Shown: positions 13,816 to 34,653 of the stretch, piece by piece
Layout: each line of letters begins with the position of its first letter
How positions within the stretch are numbered: position 1 is the stretch's first letter
Source of the DNA: Ailanthus altissimus
Taxonomy: Eukaryota; Streptophyta; Magnoliopsida; Sapindales; Simaroubaceae
Assembly (NCBI GenBank): GCA_946807835.1
Contig: OX327702.1
Location: 62,001 to 126,000 of the forward strand
Length of the DNA: 64,000 nt
Direction of reading: 5' to 3'
Translations under genes and position numbers: made by a program
Notes under the pieces: generated by a model
Database searches by the model: none
What the model was told of the DNA's origin: nothing
What the model saw: the letters and a program-made list of their open reading frames with translations, nothing else

Positions 13816-16666
13816 TGTCACGCCCCAGACCCAAAAGATCCGACACACGACATCACTTACATTCATTCACTGCATGTGCACTCATAAATAATATTACACA
13901 AAATTTTCAACTTTCATTCAACACAGAAATCCTTAACAAGTTGCTAGTAAGTTCAACACTAAAATCAACCATAACCTAACATATAAATATAAACTTCTCT
14001 TGACAATATTTAAACATTCATTTCAATTTCTTTCAGAATTATAGCAATTGAATTATGACTGGGACAATTATTAAACCGGAGATACGCAGAGTTTTCTCAG
14101 AGATTAACACTCTACTACGTCACCAGTAGCAACTTTGTTACCGGGAGCCCAGAATATATCCATTGCAAATTCTTACTTAAAATCATCCAATAACCACACT
14201 TTATAAAACTTAAACCAAATCCAATCCACACACAATGAAATAATACATAAGTATTTATTCAATAGGGACAAACCAAATATCCTATCCCACGTGTCCCCAA
14301 ATGAAACACACAACAACCTAGCAACTTAGGGAACCCAAGGAACAGCAGAAGCCTTGCCAAATCCGCTAAGCACACATGTACCTTATTTACCTGAAATCAC
14401 CATAAACTATAATGAGTATAAAACTCAGTAAGCATACTAGTTTTTCATATATCAAATACAAATACATATATGTACACAATGCATATGTATGATATGCTGT
14501 GATCAATCAAAATCATAATCTTATCAAATCACATATCATGTAAGCGCTTACACATTCTTTCAAAACACATAATAGGAATACCATTACTCGACTACTACTT
14601 AGTAGGACTTACATATCACATATCACATAATGAGCCAAATGTCACTCATAGGTGACATACCGTATGAGAGGAATAGTACAAGTGAGGTCTTTAAATCACA
14701 CATATATAACGCTTATGCCCGAAGGTAAAAGCCAAACCCTCACCCTGATCATCGGTGAGTCCTCTCACATGTACCAATACGCCACCACACGAATGTGATG
14801 ACTCACACTTCTTTTAGGTACCAATAGGATCCTCCCTACATACGGAACACATAACATATACCAATCCCGAAGGAAAGGCCACACATAAAGGCTCCACAAA
14901 TCACATAAAATGCCTACTAAGTTAACAGTGAGTTCAAGTACCCTCAAATCACAAAATATTTCTCATGAACATATTATACTTCAAAAGCTTTCTTTATTAA
15001 ACACATCTTATTTTGAAAGCTCACTTACAAAAACACATGTATGTCCATGCTCAATGTCAATGCTCACATTCAGAAACATATATTCATATTTCATATCAAA
15101 ATATACTTTGACATAACATAAACATATTCTTAACCCCATTTGCAAAATCATACAAAACAATTACTATGTTTATTGTGATTTCAATAAAAAGTCTAGTATA
15201 CTTACCTCTTAACACTTCAGCTACAAGGCTTAAATCTCCTTAACCTATCAATGGAGATTAATCCTTTCATAAGCCTCACAATTCACACAAAATACTTTAA
15301 ATAGCTTACAAAATTATACACAATGCATTTATCACACCAAATTGGTCTAAATATTTGGTTTCTCAAAACCTGTCATTCTGACCACTTACACTTAACAAAA
15401 ATTTATAATACATCAAATGATGTCCAATTACTCCGAAATCAGAATATATCATTCTTGACTCATATATACTTCTTATATATGAATATTATATCAAAATTTC
15501 TACACAATCTATTCCATACACACCATCGAATCCAAACTACAAACCTGACAGGATCAAGATACTTACTGAACAGTATTCAATCTCCCAATTTTATAAAATC
15601 ATATACTAACTAAAAAATTATAAAACTACCACATAATTACTCTTGGCACATATCTCAGTCCATGATAAATATTTGGCTTCCAAATAACTGCCAAAAGTAT
15701 TTTAAAACTATTTTATTTCATAACTTTAAAAATCTGTTAATCAAATACTACAATGAGCTGATACACTTTAGAAATTCATAACACTTCAACCACATTGATC
15801 CAAATTCTCAATTCCGAGTATATCATATTAGACATATAAAATTATCATATTCCACAAATTCATAATTTTTAAAGATCATTCAGCAGGTCAAAAATTATTT
15901 TCCACTGTATCATACTGTTTACACAGGAAATTTCCAGAATTCCAGGGTCATTTTGGTAAATTCACTACAAATTCAATTTCCGAGATTTTCAGTCGATTCA
16001 AAGTCTCAGATGATCCTAAACATGTCTAATTTCATATACTCAAAATTCAAAACCAGAATCGAATCACATCAATTTATAAAATTCCTAGATCAAGAGGTTA
16101 TCCAGCAGAAATTTCATAATTCATCATGATTTATCAAACTATCTTATAAATCATCATCAATTCTCACAACATCAAACGAAATACACATCAAATCCTTAAT
16201 TAAACATATTTCCAGAAATCAAAACTTAAAGAAATTAACTTAATTAACACCAATAAATTGATAATTAGTTGTGATATACCTCTAAAGATCCAAAATTCCA
16301 ATTTCTTCTTCTTTTTCTTCTTCTTCTTCTCTTTCTCTCTCCTTTATTTCTCTCTTCTCTCTCTAAAAATGGGTACCTCGACCAAAATGAGAGAATTAGG
16401 GTTTTTAAAAGTGTATTTTTATACTAAGTGGTTAATTTTTGGTATTTACGAATTCACCCCCAAAACTTTCAAAGTATAACAATTTGGTCCCTAAAATAAT
16501 TCCAAAGTCTTGCAAATAAACCCAATACTAATAGTATATCCTTAACCTATAAAAACACTACTAATAACAATATATAAATCAAGGATCACCCACATACCAA
16601 TAAAATACGTATATTTATATATATAAATATACATATTCTTACCGGTTATGGATACTGGTTACTACA
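13816..16666 (-). mobile_element. Apparent 2.85-kb solo LTR with target duplication
   Basis: The block starts TGTCACGCC and ends GGTTACTACA on the plus strand, giving TG...CA ends on either strand, and is flanked by perfect 5-bp repeats TATAG (13811-13815 and 16667-16671). No retroelement protein, primer-binding site or polypurine tract is seen inside, so a solo LTR or a large non-coding retroelement derivative fits best. The minus orientation is preferred: on that strand it begins TGTAGTAACC, has a TATAAAAATA box (16414-16423) about 250 bp inside, then an AAACCCTAATTCTC leader and a long purine-rich GAA/GAGA tract (16300-16365). The family was not identified and the orientation is inference. 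Confidence 0.72.
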
Positions 16667-16671
16667 TATAG

Positions 16672-18946
16672 ATAAGATAACTCTCATAAGAAGACGAAGA
16701 CAAATTTAAAAAAATATTATTAATAAAATATTTCATAAAGTTATAAATCAAATTTAATAAATAAAAAATCATAACAACTAAATAAATTAGACTTTTTGTT
16801 AAAATTATGATTCAAATAACAACTCTACTAAGAATTTTTAAAATAATCAATGCCAATTTTTGTCCTATATCAAAATTAAAATATAATATAAAAAGTGTAA
16901 TATTAAAAAATTTTAAAATTATGATTTACATAAAAATATCAAATAATACTCAAATAAATTTTTTTAAAACAATCTATCCCAATTTCCGTCCTACATCAAA
17001 ATTGAAACATAATATAAAAAGTGTAATGTTATTTTTACATTAATTATGCCAATTTATGTATCACATCACTTAAAATATAAAGAATTAAAATATAATATGA
17101 AAAGTATAATATTGTTTTATATTGATGTGTATTAGATTGAAACTACAATTTACATATAACTTAATTTTGTATAAATTATCATATTTTTCAACAAAACAAA
17201 TTTCTCGTGTTAAATTCCTTGTTTATTTTTAAATTTTTCTTTAATATTTACTAATATTTTACAACTTTTATCCACTTCACAACATTTTTTTGTCATTTCT
17301 TGTTACTTTTTCATTATTTTCACCCTATTTTATATATAAAAAATGTTTCAACCTTATTGGACTATCAGTCATATTTGACTAATTTTATTATTTTCTCGTC
17401 ACGTTTAGACATTTATTCATCACATTTGAACCTTTCCTCAGAACATTTTAAGTTTGCGCATCACATTAAAATATATTTCCCCTCGTTGCTTCTTCTCAGT
17501 TGTTGTCATTTCTAACAATTTTTTTTTTGGTCCCATTTAACTCCTTTTTAATTTTCAAATATTACACAAGTTTGATTGGCTTTACAACATTTTTTATCCA
17601 TGTTTTATCACTTTCTTTGTAATATTTTCGAACATATTCAGTGATGAGACATGTTTCAACTTCACAACATGTAATCCTATATTAACACATTGTTGTGATT
17701 TTAATTAAAATTATCAGAAAATTTTACATTGTATCATGCAATTAAAATCTATTGCAATTTTTATAATTAATAGACTTTTTTGAATTACCAGTGCATTTGA
17801 GAGAGAGAAAAACAATTATACATAAATATAATAAAAAAAATTATATAAAAAGTATTTTTCTTATAAAAACACTCTCAATCACACTTTAAATAAATTATAT
17901 TATAAAAACTAAATACACTTTAAGAAAATAAAATTTGCACAAACTATTGATTTGAGTGGTAAAAAACTGATATGCACCTTTCCTCCAACTTTATAAGAGG
18001 TTCAATTCTTCACATTACTATTCAATAAGAAAACAAAATTAACTTTTAATATTATTTTTTAGCAAATGTTTAAATTTTCCATGGAACTCAACATGCACCT
18101 CTTTTATTAACAAAATGTTATCATTTTAATTAAAATTATCATACCATTTTATATTGTATCATGTAATAAAATTTATTATAAATTCCATAATAATATACTT
18201 ATAATTTTAATATATTTAAGAGATTTTATTTTTAAAAATGACATATATATAAAACATAGGTATAAAATGATATGAAAAATATTTTTTTATAAAAAAATAA
18301 ACACAGCTATTGCAAATTATAAATCATTGAAATTAAGCACACTTTAAAAAAAATATATACTTTTAAAAAATTACACAAGTTATTATAATTTAAAACTGAC
18401 ATACAGTTTTTCCTTTATCTTCATTAGAAGTTGGATTTTTGACAGTTGACACTAATAATATTAAAAGAAAATTTGAGTTTTAACACTAGCAAAGGTTTAA
18501 ATTCTTAATAAAACTCAAGTTTGCCTTCTAAGCAAATGATTTATTTTTCTAAATAATGAATATTTGCAAAAAGGTAAAGAAGAAAATCAAATAATTATAA
18601 TTGAAGATTTTCCTAGAAATTAATGATGGAAAAAAGCAGGGTACTTTATTAAAAGATTGGATTATTCTACTGGCGTCCGAGGTGACTTACGTAGATTAGC
18701 AGAGTGCGTTTAACCCTGATTTTTATTTTTAAAAAAAACCCTAGAATTGTTAGGCATCGGAATTTTAGAAAGGGGAAAAAGGGAGAGAAATAGTAGGGAG
18801 GAAAAGAAAAATAAAGAAGAGCGACCGACATTAGTGGAGAGCAAAAGCAAAGCTGGAAATGGGAATAGAAATAGAATAAACTATAAAGGCGGTTAAGCTA
18901 AGCGGTTGATCTGAGAAATATTAAAAAGTTAAAGAAAATAAGAGAA
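16672..18946. other. AT-rich spacer with diverged duplications upstream of PECT1
   Basis: No coding sequence was recognised. Two duplications are visible: about 16797-16902 with 16913-17028 (shared TTAAAATTATGATT...AATATAAAAAGTGTAAT), and about 17690-18020 with 18115-18440 (shared TTTTAATTAAAATTATCA, TTTTA-ATTGTATCATG). The last 200 bp become purine-rich and contain an AAACCCTAG motif (18735-18743) and a TATAAAG motif before the PECT1 start. Confidence 0.6.
18882..18888 (+). promoter_or_regulatory. Possible TATA box of PECT1
   Basis: TATAAAG lies 65 bp before the PECT1 ATG in a purine-rich leader region. The distance would allow a 5' UTR of about 30 bases. The upstream AAACCCTAG motif at 18735-18743 could equally mark an earlier start, so the assignment is tentative. 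Confidence 0.35.
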
Positions 18947-28505
<9,559 letters not shown>

Positions 28506-29592
28506 TCGATGCTACATTATCTGATGCGCGTACGAGGCCAGATCCCTGGATGCGCACTTTCCCTAGTTCTCAGTTCCGAGTATAATGGATTTTTTTTTCT
28601 TATTATTTGCATTATGGTCCTTCAATTGGGATGGTAACTGCATAATGCATCATTTCGAGATCATATATGTAGTAGCTGAGTCAGTCTTACCATGCAATTC
28701 TCTACTTGAATATGGTAGGCCAGATTATTGGAATTAGATGCGAGGCACTAATTGAAAATTTAGGATAGAGGTTGAGCTCCGGCTTATGTTTAAGAGCATG
28801 ATAAAGTTTTCCACATGACAGATTCAATATTTATCTGGTATCGGAGCCCATTCCTATTTATCAATATAGAAAATGTCATTCTCTAATGCAGCAAGGCCGG
28901 GCTCTCTATTGTTTAATTTCTTTTTTTGAAATGAAGGTAAAAAGAGAACTCATTTTTTAAGGATCTCTTTCTTTTAAAAAAAAATAAATAAATATTAATA
29001 TTATATTATTGATGAACATTAAAGATATTATATAGAGGACTTTTGATGCTACAAATAGAGGATTATTAGGAGGAAGTATTATATTTATATTGACACATAC
29101 CCTAACTTGGACTCTTACAAAAAAATGTAGCAATTAAATTTCATATTAGAAAAAGTTGATCTTTATAAAAAGAGAAGCATAAACTCTTTCAACACAAATC
29201 TTTTTGAAAAAGAAATTATCAACCTTATAAAAAAGAAATGTATAAATACATTAAATCGAAAGATTTTATTTTAAAAATTAAAACACACCACATAGGACAA
29301 CTCTATGCAAGAGAGAATTACAAATACTATTGTATCTTCCGTCCACCATAAATTATATAATAAAGCTTAATCAAAACCATAGCCAAAGCAACATTAAAGT
29401 TAAAAATAACTAAATAAGATCAGATGGTCATAGAGCGCAGTTTTAGGAGAGTGGTATTTGTGGGAGTAGTCATGCCCATAGAAGCTTGTGGTATGATTTA
29501 TGATTGGCGTTTGTGGATCGATGGCCATAAAAGCTGTCACGCTAGAGGAAGGACAATAGTAGAGGTGTTCAACGAGTCCCGATAAAGCTAAC
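28506..29592. other. Spacer downstream of PECT1
   Basis: It holds the PECT1 3' UTR and then AT-rich DNA without recognisable genes. The last 200 bp flank the solo LTR at 29597. Confidence 0.5.
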
Positions 29593-29596
29593 AAAG

Positions 29597-30076
29597 TGTC
29601 ACAGACCGTTCTCGAACCGTGCGGCCTTAGACGCGTTGCATGCTAAGCAGCCGAGAAAATCACACAAAGAGAAGAAAAGCAAGCACACCAAATGTTTGCA
29701 CGAATGCTCTCTATATTGCTGAAGAGAAAATAAAGTTATGAGATGAATTATACAAGTGAGGGTCTCCCCTTTATATACTAGCAGCCCTACACAATCGACG
29801 GTTGAGATCTAAACGATCTAACGGTGTACATACAAGATGGAATAATATTCTTTAGAATATTCCTAGATGCCATCACATATTCCTTGGAATATTCCTTTCC
29901 TAATTAAGGTTAACAACCATAATAAGTCGCGGGCTTGACCCGGTTCTTCACCCATGTCAGCGGGTCTTCTAGAAGTTTCGGCCCACGATCCATTCTAACA
30001 GCTTATATAGCCTCTAAGAGGCTTTGTCGTGCACCAAGTGTTCGAGGAAATACTTAAGAACACTTGGGGCGTGACA
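29597..30076 (-). mobile_element. Solo LTR of the chromovirus family (copy C)
   Basis: A 480-bp block matching the LTRs of copies A and B starts TGTCACAG and ends GGCGTGACA on the plus strand. Direct 4-bp repeats AAAG flank it exactly (29593-29596 and 30077-30080). No internal element sequence is attached, so it is a solo LTR left by recombination between two LTRs. Confidence 0.93.
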
Positions 30077-30330
30077 AAAGGCACAGTTGAAACTGAGTTA
30101 GGCTAAGAAGATTAATTATTGTCCTAAAAATTTGACCGGATGCCCAGGAGTCACATTGGTCAAGCAACGATGGATAGAATCGAAAGAAAAATAATGGTGG
30201 CGAATGAGGAGGCTCGGCAAGGCCGAAGAGACTTGCTTGGTTCCTGTTTGAGACTGGATTGCCAGCCAAAGATGCAAATGTGAACAAAAAAAAAAGCAAA
30301 ATAAGAAGAAAAAAATATAGGAAGAAGACA

Positions 30331-31225
30331 TGTTGGAATTTAATGCACTTCTCCACATCTCCACACAAATCTAAAGTAGAAGCTTCATTGTGAATGTATA
30401 ATTTTCAAAGACAAAAATGGAGAATTCTTAGCAACTAAGTTAGTTGAAGAAAAGTTAAAGTTTGAAGTTGAAGAAAATGCAATTCTTAGTTGTTAAGTAA
30501 ATGGTAGCAAACTTGTATTTAGTTACAAGTTGTCATGTATGTTTTAGCATATCTTAGTTGTCATTTAACATTTAAGAAGATAATTTTGTATTTATAAGCT
30601 CTATGAAGAGTTATAATTATGATCGAGAACCCAAATGAATAGCGAGTTGTTCGTATTAGACTCTTAGATGGGTATGAACAATCGAATCTATTCTAACTAG
30701 AAAAATAGAAAACTTTTCATCAGAGAAAAAATTGAAGTAGAAGGTTATACCTTTTTTTTTAATGAGACGATTAATTGGTTTAAGGTTATTGACAAAAAAG
30801 ATTTGTCTAAATCACTTTGTTTCTTTTTGTTCAAGTTGCTTTTCTTTTTGTCGAACTCATTTCCTTTTTTCTTTGTGAGTTTCAGAAATATCCCTATTCA
30901 TAGGCCTGAGATCCATATTTATAAATTGAAAGGTCCGAATGATCAACTTTACAATCAGTTGTTAAAATCAATAGGCATACAGTGTTTAGTAGTAGCTCAT
31001 TAACATCTTCTTAGGAGCTTAGTAGAAGCTCATTAGCAATGCAGTGTTTATTGCTAAAAATATGAGTTTATAAATACAAAATACATGAAGTTATATAGCT
31101 TTGCAGTAGCAACTCATTAAATAGGAAAAAAAATCCTATTTTAATGTCCTGCATTCATCATTCAAATACAAAATACCCTAAACACAAATAAATATTTAAC
31201 CTTCATTCATTTAAAATTTTCAACA
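30331..31225 (+). repeat. 5' LTR (895 bp) of the deleted copia element
   Basis: It matches the 3' LTR at both ends but carries about 370 bp of unrelated sequence (about 30613-30983) where the 3' LTR has about 65 bp. The switch lies at the TATA region (GTTATAATTATG here, CTATAAATAAGC in the 3' LTR). Confidence 0.85.
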
Positions 31226-31242
31226 TGGTATCACAAAGCCAG
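31226..31242 (+). other. Primer-binding site of the deleted copia element
   Basis: TGGTATCACAAAGCCAG directly follows the 5' LTR and resembles the initiator tRNA-Met site TGGTATCAGAGC with small changes. Confidence 0.7.
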
Positions 31243-31326
31243 TTTCAATCATAACTAGGCGTATTAGTGTGGGCATATCAGAGCCCGATTTGATCATAGT
31301 TGGCGTTATCATTAAGCATCCAAGAG

Positions 31327-31700
31327 ATGGCTTCCACAGTAAGTGATAATGCAACAATCACATATTCACCCCTTTAAATTTTTAAGGGAGAGAAAATATG
31401 ACTTTTGGGAGGTGAAAATGAAGGCATTACTCATGACAGAAGGACATGAGAGTATTGTTGATAAAGGCTTTAAAAATTCAAAAAATGAAAACTAACTTGC
31501 AATAGCACAATAAGAAAGTCTTGAAGCAACAAGGAGAACTGATGTAAAAGCCTTCTTAAAAATTCAAAATTTCTATAGCAATATTTTCTAGGATTATGAG
31601 AACTACATTAGTCAAGTGTAAACTTGGAAGATTCTTTAACAAGAATTTTAATGAGATAATCAAGAAAGAAGAATTAAAAAATGCATGACTCGTAGATTAA
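31327..31700 (+). pseudogene. Copia gag remnant
   Basis: From the ATG at 31327 the frame reads MASTVSDNATITYSPL, a stop, then GENYDFWEVKMKALLMTEG, which resembles the conserved start of plant copia gag (K-x-Y-x-x-W-x-x-x-M-K-x-L-L). Later stops and shifts follow and no zinc knuckle is reached. It is a non-functional fragment. Confidence 0.6.
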
Positions 31701-31795
31701 CATATTTGTTAAGCTTTGCTATAGCAACTCAAAAAGAAATTCTATTATCTTAAAAAGCTCATTTATGTTGTGAAGAAAGTGCATTAAATGGGAAG

Positions 31796-32377
31796 TGTTG
31801 AAATTTAATACACATCTCCATACAAATTTAGAATGAAAGCTTCATGTGTAAATGTAAAATTTTTAAGGACAAGAACGGAGAATTCTTAAAAACTAAGTAA
31901 GTTGAAGAAAAGTTAAAATTTGCAGCTGTCTATGAATATCTAGATATGTCTTAGTTGTTAAGTAAATGGTAGCAAATTTGTATTTGGTTACAAGTTGTCA
32001 TGTATGTTCTAGCATGTCTTAATTGTCATTTGACATTTAGGAAGACAATTTTGAATTTATAAGCTTCATGAAGAGCTATAAATAAGCATTCAGCTCATTG
32101 ATGTAAAGTAGCTTAGAAAAAACTCATTGAGAGCTCAAATGTAACTTAGTAGTAGCTCATTAAGAGCTCAATAGAAGCTCATCGGTAATGTAGTGTTCAT
32201 TGCTAAAAATATAAGTGTATAAATACACAAATTATATGAAGTTACAGAGTTCTGTAGTAGTAACTCATTAAATAGAAGAAAAAAAAATCTATTTTGGTGT
32301 TCTATATTCATCCTTTAAATACAAAATACCCCAAACACAAATATATGCTTTTAACCTCCATTGAAAATTTTTCAACA
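31796..32377 (+). repeat. 3' LTR (582 bp) of the deleted copia element
   Basis: It starts TGTTGAAATTTAATAC and ends TTTTCAACA. A TATAAATA box is at 32077-32084. It is the shorter and probably more original form of the two LTRs. Confidence 0.85.
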
Positions 32378-32419
32378 AGACAGAGATAGATTGAAAAGAT
32401 AAGAGACCATTGGAGAGGG

Positions 32420-32730
32420 TAGGGGTGGGCAGAACCGGTTTCGCTTCGGTTCTGATCCAAATTCTAACAAATTAAAACCGATCGGTTTAAGTCTATCCAA
32501 ATTGAACCGAACAAGTTTACTTCGGTTTAAAATTGATTTTTTTAAGGTTATTTTTAGTGTATTTTTTTCAATTTGAACCGAACTGAACCGAAATTAAAAC
32601 TAAAACTAAACCAAAATCGAATTGATAGAATTTAAGAAAACTAAACTAAAATTAAAATTGAACCGAACCGAACCAAAAATTTTGGTTCAGTTCGGTTCGA
32701 TTTGTCAATAAATCGAACTGGCACTTACTA
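32420..32730. repeat. Dispersed repeat rich in GAACCG/CGGTTC
   Basis: Multiple GAACCGAAC and TCGGTT motifs occur on both strands, including a 19-bp stem with one mismatch around 32660-32699. The start GGGTGGGCAGAACCGG resembles a widespread short non-coding repeat of plant genomes. Neat terminal inverted repeats or a target duplication were not found. Confidence 0.6.
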
Positions 32731-33384
32731 GGAGAGAAGGTCTTAGATGGGAGGGACGAAAGCGGCTGGGTTAATTTGGTTTTTGTTTGGAGAAAGATAT
32801 AAGGATCTCTTTCTTTTTGCTACCGTTGTTCATGTTGACGACTATTTTCTCATTCTTGGTAATTTAGTACTAACATAAACGATTACCAAGGTTTCTGTAG
32901 GAACGGGAAAGGGCGAGTAATTATCATTACACAACGAAGATTGAATGCGAAGTTACCACTGAAATAAAAAATAAAAAAAAAAAGATGTTATAACGATAAA
33001 TTCACTAATCAATTAAGTATATAATTAGCCTTTACCCTTCGAAGACGTCTAGTTAATTAAAATTAAACCTTGGTAACATGGAACGTATCCCGATCCACCT
33101 TTACTAGCTTGTAACATGGGAATATGGTGACGTTGTCAAAACATAACAGAAAATATGTCGGCTTGGAAACAGATAGTGCATTATGGATCCACGATTCTCT
33201 TCCTTGAGTTACACGATACGATGTGATCTAAAATTTACATTATTTATTTAAATACAAGAAGAAGAAAGGGTTTCAAATGTGCAGTAAAACTCGGGAATAA
33301 AGTAAAGTTTTTGATGGATGACTCATAACTCCTGTCCAGGTAGAAATAGAATGTACGTGGGCTTCTGTATGATTATTGTAAAAA
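32731..33384. other. Spacer, 3' side of LURP-one-related gene A
   Basis: It should include the 3' UTR of the minus-strand gene ending at 33385. Nothing else is recognised. Confidence 0.5.
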
Positions 33385-34559
33385 TCAAGAACACAAAACT
33401 GGGGTGTAAGGCTTGATGGAGATGCGATCCAATATAACAACAAAAGCCATAATAAGCTCAGTGCTATAACCAGGCTGTACAACGAGGCTAAACACGTCGT
33501 CGCTTAGCATAATTGTAGAGTTGTTCACTCTCTTTCGAGCTATCTTTGCAACCAGTTGTCCATTGGCATTCCTGATCCTGCAGTTTCTTCTCCTGAAAGA
33601 ACCCTCAATCGTGAAATCTGGTACTGTCTCGGCTTGTTTTCCAGCTCCAGCTCCTCCCATGAAAACCTCAGCTTTATCCCTGCTGCTGTGGAAAAACACC
33701 GATGAGCTCCTCATTGAAAATACTTTGGACTTCGGACTCTTTGCACATCCATGATCTTCTTCTTCTCTGTATGCGTTCCACTGGTATTGCATGCTAAATA
33801 TCTGTCCATATATACAAAATATATATATATATATATCACTAAGTTTCTATAAACACGTACTCAGAAAACGTATAATTACTCCCACTCGTACGTCCACTAG
33901 TTTAGATGGAAACGTATATAATATTCATTTCTTCGAAGATAATTAATGGACAGACAAGTATAATCTTATGCCATTTTAGAGTTGTAAATTTGTTGAAGTT
34001 TCACAAGATCGATTGTCAAAATTCAATTTTTACTGTGGGGAAAAAAAGCTTGGAAAAGCAACATGCATGCATGTAAGCTCTCTATCTGATTTTGTTTATA
34101 TAAGCATATTGAGATCACTGAAGTCTCCTATGTTGGATAGGATTATTTACTCGTGTGTTGTTTTTGTGATATTACCATTATTATTAATTATAATCAAATT
34201 CGCAAAATTAACGTTGCATTAAGAAATTGAAGAGGTTGACAAAGCAAGATTAAAAAAAAAACCTGGGGTTTCAAAGATAGCAAAGCATTCCCAGCTCCAT
34301 CCATGAGGACGAGACCAGCCGCTGCAACACAACGATTATTCCTCGAGTAGTTATCAACTCGGAAAACCAATCTTCCATGGTCATCAAAAACGGTGAATCC
34401 ATCTGTGCCTTGGAAACTCATACTGGATCTCTTCCACACTGTTATCGTCGATGGTCGACGTAAATCATCATCAACATCATCCACTTTCTGTTTTACCAAC
34501 ATATTATCATCACGACGACGACATTTGTTGTTCTCAGTTGGATAAATCTTGGAGCACAT
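33385..34559 (-). CDS. LURP-one-related protein (gene A)
   Basis: Two exons, 34559-34263 and 33801-33385, give 237 residues starting MCSKIYPTENNKC. The ATG at 34559 is chosen over one 17 codons upstream because family members start with a short M-x-K-x-Y/H-P sequence. STITVWKRSSMSFQGTDGFTVFDDHGRLVFRV and the second-exon pattern (FHSS, DFTIEGSF, CRIRN.NGQLVAKIARK, VFSLVVQPG, MAFVVILDRI) match the LOR/DUF567 family, which folds like the Tubby C-terminal domain and is named after an Arabidopsis gene induced in resistance to downy mildew. The single intron after the first half is at the same place as in the second family member at 59126-59892. The molecular role is not established. Confidence 0.9.
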
Positions 34560-34645
34560 GTTTATCAACACTTGGTACAGCAAGACACAGAAGTTGATTT
34601 TGATTCTCAAAATATAAACCGGATTTCAAAAGACTGCTGCTGTGT

Positions 34646-34653
34646 ATTTTATA
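34646..34653 (-). promoter_or_regulatory. TATA box of LURP-one-related gene A
   Basis: The minus strand reads CTATAAAATACAC, with TATAAAAT starting about 90 bp before the ATG at 34559, leaving room for a 5' UTR of about 50-60 bases. Confidence 0.6.

Larger units (their letters stand above)
30331..32377 (+). mobile_element. Deleted Ty1/copia-type retrotransposon with unequal LTRs
   Basis: The 2047-bp element is flanked by perfect 5-bp repeats AGACA (30326-30330 and 32378-32382). It has LTRs starting TGTTG and ending CAACA, a primer-binding site like initiator tRNA-Met, a 570-bp interior with a gag remnant, and a purine-rich AAATGGGAAG before the 3' LTR. Protease, integrase and reverse transcriptase are absent, so it is a non-autonomous deletion derivative. 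The copia assignment rests on the gag remnant. Confidence 0.87.

Noticed and set aside
30803..31003. 66-codon frame in the 5' LTR insert of the deleted copia element
   Set aside because: It is low-complexity Phe/Leu-rich sequence from T-rich DNA with no family match.
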